Position numbers and translations under genes: made by a program. The notes beneath the pieces were generated by a model. That model made no database searches, was not told the origin of the DNA, and saw nothing but the letters and a program-made list of their open reading frames with translations. From Chloroflexota bacterium (GTDB lineage: Bacteria > Chloroflexota > Chloroflexia > Chloroheliales > Chloroheliaceae), in the NCBI GenBank assembly GCA_028287745.1, contig JAQBPB010000026.1, positions 1-64,000 of the forward strand: 64,000 nt of DNA. Direction: 5' to 3'. This document shows, one piece after another, positions 28,679 through 37,708 of this stretch (its first letter is position 1; each line of letters opens with the position of its first letter).

Positions 28679-30127
28679 ATGGATCAGTTGCAAATTAAAG
28701 GCGGTAAAGTAGTTGACGGCACCGGGAACCCGGTCTTTTTACGCGGCGTGAACATCGGAGGTTGGCTGAACTTCGAACATTTCCTCAGCGGCTTTCCCGG
28801 CTCGGAGGCGAACCTGCGCCGGTTAATGCAGCAAAAGTTAGGCGAAAAGAAAGCCGCTTTTTTCTTGGAGCGGTTCCTGGACCATTTTTTCAACGAAAAC
28901 GATGTGAAGTTCCTGGCCAAATCCGGCGTTAATGCCATTCGCCTACCCCTGAATTACCGCCATTTCGAAAGCGATATGGCGCCTTTTGAATACATGGAGA
29001 GCGGTTTTAAGCGGGTGGACCAGGCCCTTGAATGGTGTGAAAAGCACTCAATCTATGTCATTTTGGACTTACATTCGGTGCCGGGCTGGCAAAACGGCGA
29101 TTGGCACTGCGACAATAGCAGCCGCCACGCCCTCTTCTGGTCCCACAAACATTTCCAGGACCGCTTTGTGGGACTGTGGGAAGAACTGGCCCGCCGTTAC
29201 CGGGACCGGGCAGTCGTAGCAGGCTATAACCTGGTAAATGAACCCTTAACTAATGCCCCTTATGGCCGCTTTTTACCGGACGCGGAGTACCAGCCGGACT
29301 GGGAGATTATGAACCAGGTCTACCGGCGCACCACCGAGGCCATCCGCAAGATTGACCCGAAACACATAATTATCGTGGAAGGCGACTACTATTCGATGCT
29401 CTTTAAGGGTCTGGAAGCGCCTTTTGACCCCAATCTGATGTACAGCAACCATAATTACATCGAAGTAGCCGTGTCTCCGATAGAGGCTTACCCGCTAACG
29501 TTTAACGGTACCTATTGGGATGAGCGGAAAATTGAGGAACAGTTTATCGAAACGGAGGGCTTCCAGTTCGCGCAGACCCATAACGTGCCGCTTTACGTGG
29601 GAGAGTTTGGCCTGAATATGGAGTACCCTTCCGATAATGTGGTCCATAAAGTTAACATCTTCCGCGACCACGTTGGGGTCTTCAATCGCCTGGATTGCCA
29701 CTGGACTTTCTGGTCGTACAAGGACCTGGGCGTTATGGGCTGGCTGCAGACCGCGCCGGACTCGCTCTATAACCAGACTATTAAACCGCTCCTGCAAGCT
29801 AAAACCGACCTGGGCGTAGATTTTGGCTGGCTGGCCGGGTTTATTCCCGAAATACAGGGACCTATGACCGCCATTAGCGAGCAGATTGTGTCGCGCATTC
29901 CGGGGCTGGACCCCGCGACAAACTTCCGGTACTTGAGCCAGGCGGCCATGGCCGGGTATGCCGCCGACCAACTCCAAAACCTGTATGTGGCCCAGTTTGT
30001 CGATAAATCCGAAGCGGAAATTGATGCAATCCTGGCCTCGTTTGACCTTAGCAGGTGTATTGAAAGGAAAGAGTTGGGCGAGGTTATTCGTGCAAGCGGG
30101 AAAGTTTACCCAACCGCCGCCAGTTAA
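28679..30127 (+). CDS. glycoside hydrolase family 5-like protein
   Basis: GYNLVNEP acid/base and LYVGEFGL nucleophile contexts; no signal peptide apparent. Confidence 0.85.
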   Translation: MDQLQIKGGKVVDGTGNPVFLRGVNIGGWLNFEHFLSGFPGSEANLRRLMQQKLGEKKAAFFLERFLDHFFNENDVKFLAKSGVNAIRLPLNYRHFESDMAPFEYMESGFKRVDQALEWCEKHSIYVILDLHSVPGWQNGDWHCDNSSRHALFWSHKHFQDRFVGLWEELARRYRDRAVVAGYNLVNEPLTNAPYGRFLPDAEYQPDWEIMNQVYRRTTEAIRKIDPKHIIIVEGDYYSMLFKGLEAPFDPNLMYSNHNYIEVAVSPIEAYPLTFNGTYWDERKIEEQFIETEGFQFAQTHNVPLYVGEFGLNMEYPSDNVVHKVNIFRDHVGVFNRLDCHWTFWSYKDLGVMGWLQTAPDSLYNQTIKPLLQAKTDLGVDFGWLAGFIPEIQGPMTAISEQIVSRIPGLDPATNFRYLSQAAMAGYAADQLQNLYVAQFVDKSEAEIDAILASFDLSRCIERKELGEVIRASGKVYPTAAS

Positions 30128-30156
30128 ACGGAAGGCCAGCGTAACAGGAGATAATT

Positions 30157-32232
30157 TTGCCAGAACTTACCTTTCAAGACGGAGTAGCTTTTTGGAAAGA
30201 TACCCCGCTCTATTTAATTACTGCCGAATACCCTTACTTCCGGGATAACCCGGCTAACTGGGAGCAGCGGCTCCGCCAGATTGCCAGCCTGGGAGCCGGT
30301 ATAATCAGCACTTATATTCCCTGGCGGCATCACGAGCTACTCATAAACGGCGAGCGGGTATTCGACTTCAGTGGCCGGACTTTGCCAAACCGGGACGTGC
30401 TGGGCTTTATCGGGTTGTGTCGGGGCCTGGGCCTGAAGCTAATCCTCAAACCGGGCCCGTTTTGCCACGCCGAGTTGAATTACGGCGGCTTACCAGATTT
30501 TGTATGCCCACTCCAGCGGCCCGATATAGAACCTAACCTGAAAGGCGATAACAGCCCGGTAACCTGGGTGGGCAGCCAGCCCGGCAGCACAGGCGCACCC
30601 CTACCCTGGCCGCTGCCTTCGGCCGACTCCCCGGTCTATAAAGCGGAGGTCATGCGCTGGTTCCAGGCTGTCCGCAGCCAGGTGCTTCTTGAAAACTGCG
30701 CCCCTTCTGGTCCGGTGGTGGCGACCCAGGTCGGTAACGAAGGCATCTACAGCGACGCCCAGCATGCCGTGTGGTCGCACGATTACAGCCGGTGCGCCCA
30801 GGAAGAATACCGCCGCTGGCTGGAAAAACGCTATGGCAGTATCGGCGCGTATAATTCCGCGCACCACAGCAAGCTAGATAATTGGTCCGAGATTGAGCCG
30901 CCCAGCGCGTATACGGCACCGCCGGAACTGGCAGGCCTGCGGGCATACACGGACTGGGCCGAGTATAGCGGGTATTCGCTGGGCAGCCTTTTCACCGAAT
31001 ACGCCGCCTGGCTAGATTTGCCGGTCCCGGCCCTTACCAACGTTAACCCGCCCACCGCCGATGCCTGGGGCATAGATGCCTGGCTTAGCCGGGTGCAACC
31101 GGGCAAGTGGAAAGGCGTGGAATACGGCTATACCAACTGGATTGGGGTAGCCGCCGAGGACGCTTCGGCCCTGGCCCGCTACATGCTCCTGACCCGCCGG
31201 GCCGCCGGACCCAACCTGGAAGAGAACTGGGGCTTTGGCAAGATTTATGACCCCCGTTACGAGAAGGCCAGCGTTTGTTTCCAACAGACCCTGGTTGCCA
31301 TCGCGGGCGGCACGACCGGCTATAACATTTATACGGCGGTTGGCACCACGGACTGGGATGAGGAAATTGACCGCTTCATGGAAAAGCCTTACCCATCCCA
31401 TGCCCCTATTGGGCCGGATAAGGTTGATCCGGACAAAGCAAAAGCTCTTGCTGACCTGAATGGATTCCTGAACGAGTTTGGGGCGGAATACCTCAACTGC
31501 GCCCCGGTTACAGGGGTGGCCTGGGGCCTTTACCAGCCCTATGCGCACCTGGGAGCATGGTGTACTGAGGCGGATAACGGTATGTGGCCGGAAGTTGCCG
31601 GGCACACTTTACCGGTACAGGGACCGGCGTTAATGGCCGTACAGCAAAAACTGATTGAGGATGGGCGGGACCTGGCCTACCTTGATTTAGAAACGGCGAC
31701 CGTGGCCGACCTTGCCCGCTATAAGCTGCTCATCATGCCGGGTGGGCCATACATGGACGCCGCTACCCAGCACAGCCTGGCCGAATTTACCCGGGAAGGT
31801 GGGACATTGGCCCTTATTGGGGAGGTACCGGCCCTGGATGAACAACTTGAGCCTTTCAGGGAACTGGCCGGGCTTAAAGAAGAAAGCCGCCTGATGGTTT
31901 TTCCCGATCAGAAGCAACTGCTGGCCGCCTTGCCAGAGCTATTGAACAATGTCAGGGCGGCAGGGCTGGCAATCGAGGCCCCTGGTAAAGCCTGCGCCTG
32001 GCTGCGCGAGAACCCGGCCCAAAATCTCCAATTCCTGGTTATCCTGTCCAACCTGGCCGGAGAGGTGCGGATTACCTACTCACGGGGAGAGGAGCAAATC
32101 AACCTGGCTTTAGATTTGCCTGACCGGGGCGGCGCAATCGTCCGCCTTGACCGGGGAAAGGTCAGCCACATGGTTATTGGCGGTGAGTCAGATACGCCAG
32201 GTACTTACTCTGCTACCACTCCCGGTGCATAA
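30157..32232 (+). CDS. GH35-like beta-galactosidase family protein (TTG start)
   Basis: LGAGIISTYIPWRHHE, LILKPGPFCHAELNYGGLPDF and TQVGNEGIYS; RBS AGGAG before TTG. Confidence 0.75.
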   Translation: MPELTFQDGVAFWKDTPLYLITAEYPYFRDNPANWEQRLRQIASLGAGIISTYIPWRHHELLINGERVFDFSGRTLPNRDVLGFIGLCRGLGLKLILKPGPFCHAELNYGGLPDFVCPLQRPDIEPNLKGDNSPVTWVGSQPGSTGAPLPWPLPSADSPVYKAEVMRWFQAVRSQVLLENCAPSGPVVATQVGNEGIYSDAQHAVWSHDYSRCAQEEYRRWLEKRYGSIGAYNSAHHSKLDNWSEIEPPSAYTAPPELAGLRAYTDWAEYSGYSLGSLFTEYAAWLDLPVPALTNVNPPTADAWGIDAWLSRVQPGKWKGVEYGYTNWIGVAAEDASALARYMLLTRRAAGPNLEENWGFGKIYDPRYEKASVCFQQTLVAIAGGTTGYNIYTAVGTTDWDEEIDRFMEKPYPSHAPIGPDKVDPDKAKALADLNGFLNEFGAEYLNCAPVTGVAWGLYQPYAHLGAWCTEADNGMWPEVAGHTLPVQGPALMAVQQKLIEDGRDLAYLDLETATVADLARYKLLIMPGGPYMDAATQHSLAEFTREGGTLALIGEVPALDEQLEPFRELAGLKEESRLMVFPDQKQLLAALPELLNNVRAAGLAIEAPGKACAWLRENPAQNLQFLVILSNLAGEVRITYSRGEEQINLALDLPDRGGAIVRLDRGKVSHMVIGGESDTPGTYSATTPGA

Positions 32233-32439
32233 ATTCCTGGCCTTGTCCGGTCTTTTTTGGTTTGGATATCAGGAATAGTCCTTAATAAGCTACTTCTAAC
32301 ATCCAAACCTGGCTGATAGGCAGTGCTCCCAGTGCGCCGAAATACGATTTTCTACTTAAAGGCTTACCAATTGAACCGAGTGATCATTAAAACCGGCCCT
32401 ACTTTTGAATCTGACAAACCAGGCAGGTAAAAAGATAAA

Positions 32440-32466
32440 CCTGTTACCGCTCGGGACGGTAACAGG
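32440..32466. terminator. hairpin between convergent genes
   Basis: Perfect 10-bp stem CCTGTTACCG / CGGTAACAGG. Confidence 0.6.
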
Positions 32467-32533
32467 TGGTAGAAGGCTATGGTAATAATTCAACTTTTAA
32501 TAATGACGCAAAACTTTGAGGGAAAAGTAATTG

Positions 32534-32917
32534 TTATGCCGGGGCGGCGGTTGACATTGCGCCGAGTTGCTGTAGAAGGGCCAGGACATCGGCCTGTATC
32601 CAGAATTTAACAATCTTCCCACCGGCGACCTGGTAGATAACCATAACCGGGACTGTTACCGGCTTGCCGGTGGCAGGTATGCCCATAAAAGCCCCCCGGT
32701 GAGTGCCGGTCATAATTCCCCTTACCACTACTTTGTCATCTTCGGCAACCATATCTTCTACGGCTAACTGATAGCCGGGAAAAGCCGCCTCAAACATCTC
32801 AATATGTTCTATGAGGTTATTATCTGTAACATAACGTTTACAGGCCTGAATCTTATCACCGCTACTCAATTCCGCGAAGTATTGTCTGATAAAGGCTTTG
32901 TTGTTTTCAACAGACAT
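32534..32917 (-). CDS. SnoaL-like ester cyclase family protein
   Basis: NKAFIRQYFAELSSGDK and GTHRGAFMGIPATGKPVTVPVMVIYQVAGGKIVKFW. Confidence 0.8.
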   Translation of the reverse strand: MSVENNKAFIRQYFAELSSGDKIQACKRYVTDNNLIEHIEMFEAAFPGYQLAVEDMVAEDDKVVVRGIMTGTHRGAFMGIPATGKPVTVPVMVIYQVAGGKIVKFWIQADVLALLQQLGAMSTAAPA

Positions 32918-33254
32918 TCCTTACCTCCCGTTAAGCCACTATTCTATTGACCATTGAGGGTTTTCTTAAATTTAGAATACCTTATTTAAGAATAGCTTTG
33001 ATTGCACGGTCGTACAAGAAGATTCTTGGTACATAGTTGGTACATTCTGTTTACCCACCTGTTTTATCCTAGTTGATAAATAAGAATCTCGTGCTTGAAT
33101 TTCCTGATTATATTAATTTATTAATATATTGTATTGATTTTTATCATAAGTGGGCTATAGTAATAGTAACTTTTGTTGCATCTTCAAAGTATAAAATTTA
33201 AGTATATTTGGCTGCGGGTGTAACCTTGTTTTTAGTGCAAAGGAGGGCTTGGCT

Positions 33255-33689
33255 ATGTCGCCAGAAGAACTCAGGACCAGGACAGAGCGGTTCATTGAAG
33301 AAGTCTTGAACCAGCACAATCTTGCCGTAGTTGATCAATTTATTGCCCCGGAGTACTTGCTCCAGGACTCGGAACCTCCGATTCAAGGGCCGGATGGGTA
33401 TCGACAATTTATAGAAGGTATCCTGGTTATCTTCCCGGATATCCATTTTACCCTTGATGAATTCTTTGCCGTGGGCGACAAGATTGCCTTCCGGTGGTCC
33501 ATACAGGCTACCCATAAAGGGACATGGGGTGTAATACCGGCCACGGGTAAGACCGTCAGGGACAAGGGAATTATTATTTCCCACGTCAACGCCCAGGGCA
33601 AAACAGTTGAAGAGTGGATCACCAACGATGGGTTAGGCATCTTGCGGCAGCTTGGCGGTTTACCAACGCCAACAGCAACCCCGGCCTGA
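33255..33689 (+). CDS. SnoaL-like ester cyclase family protein
   Basis: FIEEVLNQHNLAVVDQFIAPEY and THKGTWGVIPATGKTV; AGGAGG RBS. Confidence 0.8.
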   Translation: MSPEELRTRTERFIEEVLNQHNLAVVDQFIAPEYLLQDSEPPIQGPDGYRQFIEGILVIFPDIHFTLDEFFAVGDKIAFRWSIQATHKGTWGVIPATGKTVRDKGIIISHVNAQGKTVEEWITNDGLGILRQLGGLPTPTATPA

Positions 33690-33708
33690 TCTAACAACAC
33701 TTCTTAGA

Positions 33709-33748
33709 GAAAAGGCCCGGTTGCTTAAAATGCAATACGGGCCTTTTC
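33709..33748 (+). terminator. hairpin after the ester cyclase gene
   Basis: Stem GAAAAGGCCCG / CGGGCCTTTTC. Confidence 0.7.
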
Positions 33749-33869
33749 AGGATCCTTAACAATTCCTCGTTATTCTAATTCAATAATTTAGGCTTATGTC
33801 GAAATTATTCCAGGACATTCTATTGGCCGGTTTAATTTTCGCACGAATATCCGTTTCAGGAGAAAAAGT

Positions 33870-34958
33870 ATGGCTATTCAAACTCCCACTACTTCTATTG
33901 ATCCCATCAAATCCGAAGCTTTTGCCGGTCGGTTGGTGGGGTTGATAAACAGCGCGGCGCTATCTTTGATGATTAGTATCGGCCATAAAACACGCTTGTT
34001 TGATACTATGGCGGGTCTGGATCCTTCTACCAGTACCCAGATCGGTCAGGCGGCCGGTTTACAGGAACGATATGTTCGGGAGTGGCTCGGTGCTATGGTT
34101 ACCGGGCAGATAATTGATTATAATTCCACGAATAAGACCTACCACCTACCTGCCGAACACGCAGCCTGGCTAACCAGGGCCGCCGGACCAAATAATTTTG
34201 CCTTTCAACCCAGCTATCTTGTGCTGGCTACCAATGTACAGGACCAGATTATAAACTGCTTCTATACCGGTGGTGGTGTGCCCTACTCCGCCTTCGCCAA
34301 CTTTCAAGGAGTGTTGTTTGAAGGGAGCGCTTCGGGCCTGGACAGCAGCCTCATCCAGGCAACCCTGCCCCTTATACCAGGTCTGATCGTACAATTAAAG
34401 GCCGGAATCGATGTAGCGGATATCGGCTGCGGCTCAGGGCACGCGATTAATATCATGGCACAGGCTTTCCCCAACAGTCGTTTCGTGGGCTATGATTTCT
34501 CCGAAGACGGCATTGCGGCTGCCCAGTCTGAAGCCATGAAACTGGGATTAACCAACGCTTCATTTATGGTAAAAGATGCTGCCCAACTTGATGTAGAAGG
34601 GCAATACGATTTTGTTACCGCCTTTGATGCCATCCACGATCAGGTTAAACCCAGTCAGGTGCTAAAAGGTATCGCAAAGTCACTCCGGCCTGACGGTTTT
34701 TTCCTGATGGTTGATATTAAGGCATCCAGCCAGCTTGAAAATAACATGGACCACCCGATGGCTCCCTTACTTTATACTCTCTCGCTGAACCATTGTATGA
34801 CCGTTTCATTGGCTGGAGGTGGCGAAGGGCTGGGCACTATGTGGGGCGAGGAAAAAGCCTGCCAGATGCTAGAGGAAGCGGGTTTTAACCAGATTGAAGT
34901 GCAACAGCTCGAAGGAGATATGCTTAACAATTATTATATTGCTAAAAAGAGTAGTTAA
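33870..34958 (+). CDS. SAM-dependent methyltransferase with N-terminal winged-helix-like region
   Basis: VADIGCGSGHAINIMAQAFPNSRFVGYDFSEDGI; N-terminal GLQERYVREWLGAMVTGQII. Confidence 0.85.
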   Translation: MAIQTPTTSIDPIKSEAFAGRLVGLINSAALSLMISIGHKTRLFDTMAGLDPSTSTQIGQAAGLQERYVREWLGAMVTGQIIDYNSTNKTYHLPAEHAAWLTRAAGPNNFAFQPSYLVLATNVQDQIINCFYTGGGVPYSAFANFQGVLFEGSASGLDSSLIQATLPLIPGLIVQLKAGIDVADIGCGSGHAINIMAQAFPNSRFVGYDFSEDGIAAAQSEAMKLGLTNASFMVKDAAQLDVEGQYDFVTAFDAIHDQVKPSQVLKGIAKSLRPDGFFLMVDIKASSQLENNMDHPMAPLLYTLSLNHCMTVSLAGGGEGLGTMWGEEKACQMLEEAGFNQIEVQQLEGDMLNNYYIAKKSS

Positions 34959-35161
34959 GAAATTCGGGGTGCCTTCAGCAGATACTCGAAGTTGAGGGCT
35001 TCCCACATCATCTCTTATTCTCAGGAGATATCAAAATAGTAAGGATTTCCTGGCGGAAACCCGGCCAGGACAAATTTTTATTAGAGCACCTGGCAGTGTA
35101 GCCCAGACCGGTTAATCCGGCTGGAATTTTATTCCTACTGCCCAGTAGAGCCACATAAAGC

Positions 35162-36296
35162 TTAAGCTTTGTAGGGGGCGGTAGTTTCGCGAACCACCAG
35201 TTCAAGCGGCAGGTTAATGCGGAGTGGCAGGTCGTCCAGGTCGGCGGCGCGTTCGATAAGCTGCCGGACCGCAAACCGCCCTTTGGCTTCATTGTGGTCA
35301 TTTATAGATGTTAAAGGCCAGGTATACAGCTCTGAAAGTTCCAAATCCCCATAACCCATGACACTGATATCTTCCGGCACGCCCTTTCCTACTGCCCTTA
35401 AACCTTGAATAACCCCAAAAGCCATATAGTGATCGGCGCAAAACACAGCCGAAAAATTAACTTTTCTATCCAGTAATTCCTTGATGGCCTTTTCACCGCC
35501 TTCCCTGGACATTTCGTTACGGGCGGTAAGTTCGGGCCGGACCGCAATACCGGCTTCAGCCAGGGCGATTTCGTAGCCGTACTGCCTGCGCTGCATTCCA
35601 TAACGTTTTGGGCCGTTGATCATGGCAATGTCCCGGTGCCCAAGGCTTAAAAGATGTTCCATAGCCACCAAAGTGCCGTCTTCCGAATCGTTACTAATGA
35701 CATCCATTGGAACTTTAGGATAGTGGCGCGGGTCAATAACGACAGACGGTACCCGCCACTCATATAGGGCCTGGAGCAGTTCCGGCGCGCCAAAGTTGAT
35801 AAGTACCACTCCATCGGCGCTGCCTCGTTTGATGGCTTCTATCAGGGGAGGTAGCGCTCCCGGTCCATCTTCGACTACCGAAAAGGCCAGGGAAATTCCC
35901 TGCCTGGCACATTCCGCCTGGGCCGCATTAAGTATCTGGTAGAAATATGAAGTTTGAAGGGCCGGGGTTTTCCGGATCGGCACGCACAGTGTAATATTTT
36001 TAATTATTCTCTGGTAACTGGCTTGTTCGGAGACGGGGTGGATAGGGGTGGATAGGGGTGGTAAAGTCAATTTTAGCAACCTCACGCACCTTTTTAGGCA
36101 CGTAGATATAGCCAAGTTTATCAATGGCTTTTTGAACCTTCAAACGCAATTGCTGGTCTACATTAGGCTGGTTGCTTAATACTCTTGAAACGGTGCCAAT
36201 CGAAACACCCGCTTCCCGCGCCACATCGATAGACGTAATATTAGGTGACCCTTTAACAATGAGTTCCATTTCCGTCATCCTTAAAATCCATTTCAT
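35162..36296 (-). pseudogene. LacI-family regulator split by a frameshift at a 10-bp tandem repeat
   Basis: HTH in ORF 36000-36296 ([25 protein letters not shown]); sensor domain in ORF 35162-36124. Frames differ by +1. Removing one 10-bp unit restores a continuous reading frame. Confidence 0.85.
36031..36060. repeat. 10-bp tandem repeat (GATAGGGGTG x2 plus a partial unit)
   Basis: AGACGGGGTG GATAGGGGTG GATAGGGGTG read directly. Confidence 0.9.
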
Positions 36297-36493
36297 TCAC
36301 CTGGGCCGGGGAAATACAGTGAAATTGATAATTGTATAGACCAGGACCTTAATTACCAGGGCCGTTTACTTGATGATTATATCCTGGCCTCAATGATTTT
36401 GTCAATGATATTAACCCACTTAGATAGCCTAAATGTTAAAGTTTGGACTTGCTTTGCCGCCAATTCAATGATATAGTGGCTTTATCAGTTTCT

Positions 36494-36540
36494 ATTCATT
36501 GATGATACTGCTACAGCTTGTATTTTAATCATCAATGAAT
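36494..36540. promoter_or_regulatory. perfect 13-bp inverted repeat in the lacI/nagB divergent region
   Basis: ATTCATTGATGAT / ATCATCAATGAAT separated by 21 bp. Confidence 0.6.
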
Positions 36541-36636
36541 TGATTTCTTTTCACGCAGTTTCAAACGGGCTTTTCAGTAATTTAAGAATAAAATTTAGTG
36601 GTTATCCAGAAGTTGGCCTTACTTTCCCACTCTTTT

Positions 36637-36660
36637 TATAGCTACAAGCTTGTAGCTATA
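36637..36660. promoter_or_regulatory. perfect 24-bp palindrome upstream of nagB-like gene
   Basis: TATAGCTACAAGCTTGTAGCTATA, self-complementary throughout. Confidence 0.7.
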
Positions 36661-36722
36661 GCAATTGCAATGAAGCAAAGCCAGATTAGTTGGCAGACTT
36701 GAACAGGAGGGACCTGGTAAGT

Positions 36723-37523
36723 ATGACTGAAAATCAGCCGGGGATTAGTACAGACCCTGAAAAGGTATTCTTCGTCGATAAATTACGGGTGGAAATTCAT
36801 GCCGGTCGGCCCGAAGTTGGCCGGGCCGCCGCCAGACATATATCCGGCTATCTGAACCGGACCATTGCCGAAAACGGCGCGGTCAGAGCCATTTTTGCCT
36901 CAGCTCCTTCGCAAAATGAATTTTTAGATAACCTGGCCCTGGACAGTTCCATTGATTGGGCAAAAGTAACCACTTTTCACCTGGATGAGTACCTGGGTCT
37001 GGCCGGTGACGCGCCGCAAACCTTTGGCACTTACCTGAGAGAGCGGCTTTTCAACCGGATTACAGGCGTGCAGGTCCATTATTTAGATGGAGCGGCCACC
37101 GACCCGGCAGGCGAGTGCCGCCGCTACAGCCGGTTGCTGGCAGAGGCGGCGGTGGACCTGAGCATCCTTGGGATTGGGGAAAACGGTCATATCGCTTTTA
37201 ACGACCCGCCCCTGGCTGACTTCAACGACCCGGAAAAGGTCCGGGTGGTAGACCTGGACGAAATTTCGCGGGTGCAACAGGTCAATGACGGCTGCTTTCC
37301 CACCCTGGACGTGGTTCCCCGGCAAGCCTTGACCGTGACTATCCCGGTTATGATGGCGGCCAAAAAGATTGTGGCTATCGTACCGGGGCCAACTAAAGCT
37401 AAAGCAATTTATGCCACCCTGACCGGCCCGATTTCGCCGCTTTGTCCGGCCTCGATTCTGCGGCAGCATCCGGCGGCAACGCTCCTGATTGACCGGGCCT
37501 CGGCCGCCCTTTTAGGCATTTAA
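36723..37523 (+). CDS. nagB: glucosamine-6-phosphate deaminase-like protein (copy 1)
   Basis: FHLDEY and LGIGENGHIAFNDPP; AGGAGG RBS before ATG at 36723. Confidence 0.88.
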   Translation: MTENQPGISTDPEKVFFVDKLRVEIHAGRPEVGRAAARHISGYLNRTIAENGAVRAIFASAPSQNEFLDNLALDSSIDWAKVTTFHLDEYLGLAGDAPQTFGTYLRERLFNRITGVQVHYLDGAATDPAGECRRYSRLLAEAAVDLSILGIGENGHIAFNDPPLADFNDPEKVRVVDLDEISRVQQVNDGCFPTLDVVPRQALTVTIPVMMAAKKIVAIVPGPTKAKAIYATLTGPISPLCPASILRQHPAATLLIDRASAALLGI

Positions 37524-37708
37524 CAGGACCAGATAAGTTTTTCAAGCCTGCCACCCGGCGGTTCCGGGGGCAGTATGCTGGAAAGAAATTGCCAGCCCGC
37601 CTGACCAGTAATAGCCAATACCCCGGTTATAAGTGGTAAAGGACTATTTGGAAAACCTTCCCGGTTTAAAGTTAGGTATTTAACCTTAAACGCACAGAAA
37701 GATTATAA

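Noticed and set aside
31012-31605. 197-aa minus-strand ORF
   Set aside because: Shadow of the GH35-like gene.
36031-36060. CRISPR or iteron array
   Set aside because: Only two full 10-bp units and a partial one, contiguous and inside a coding region; no spacers.
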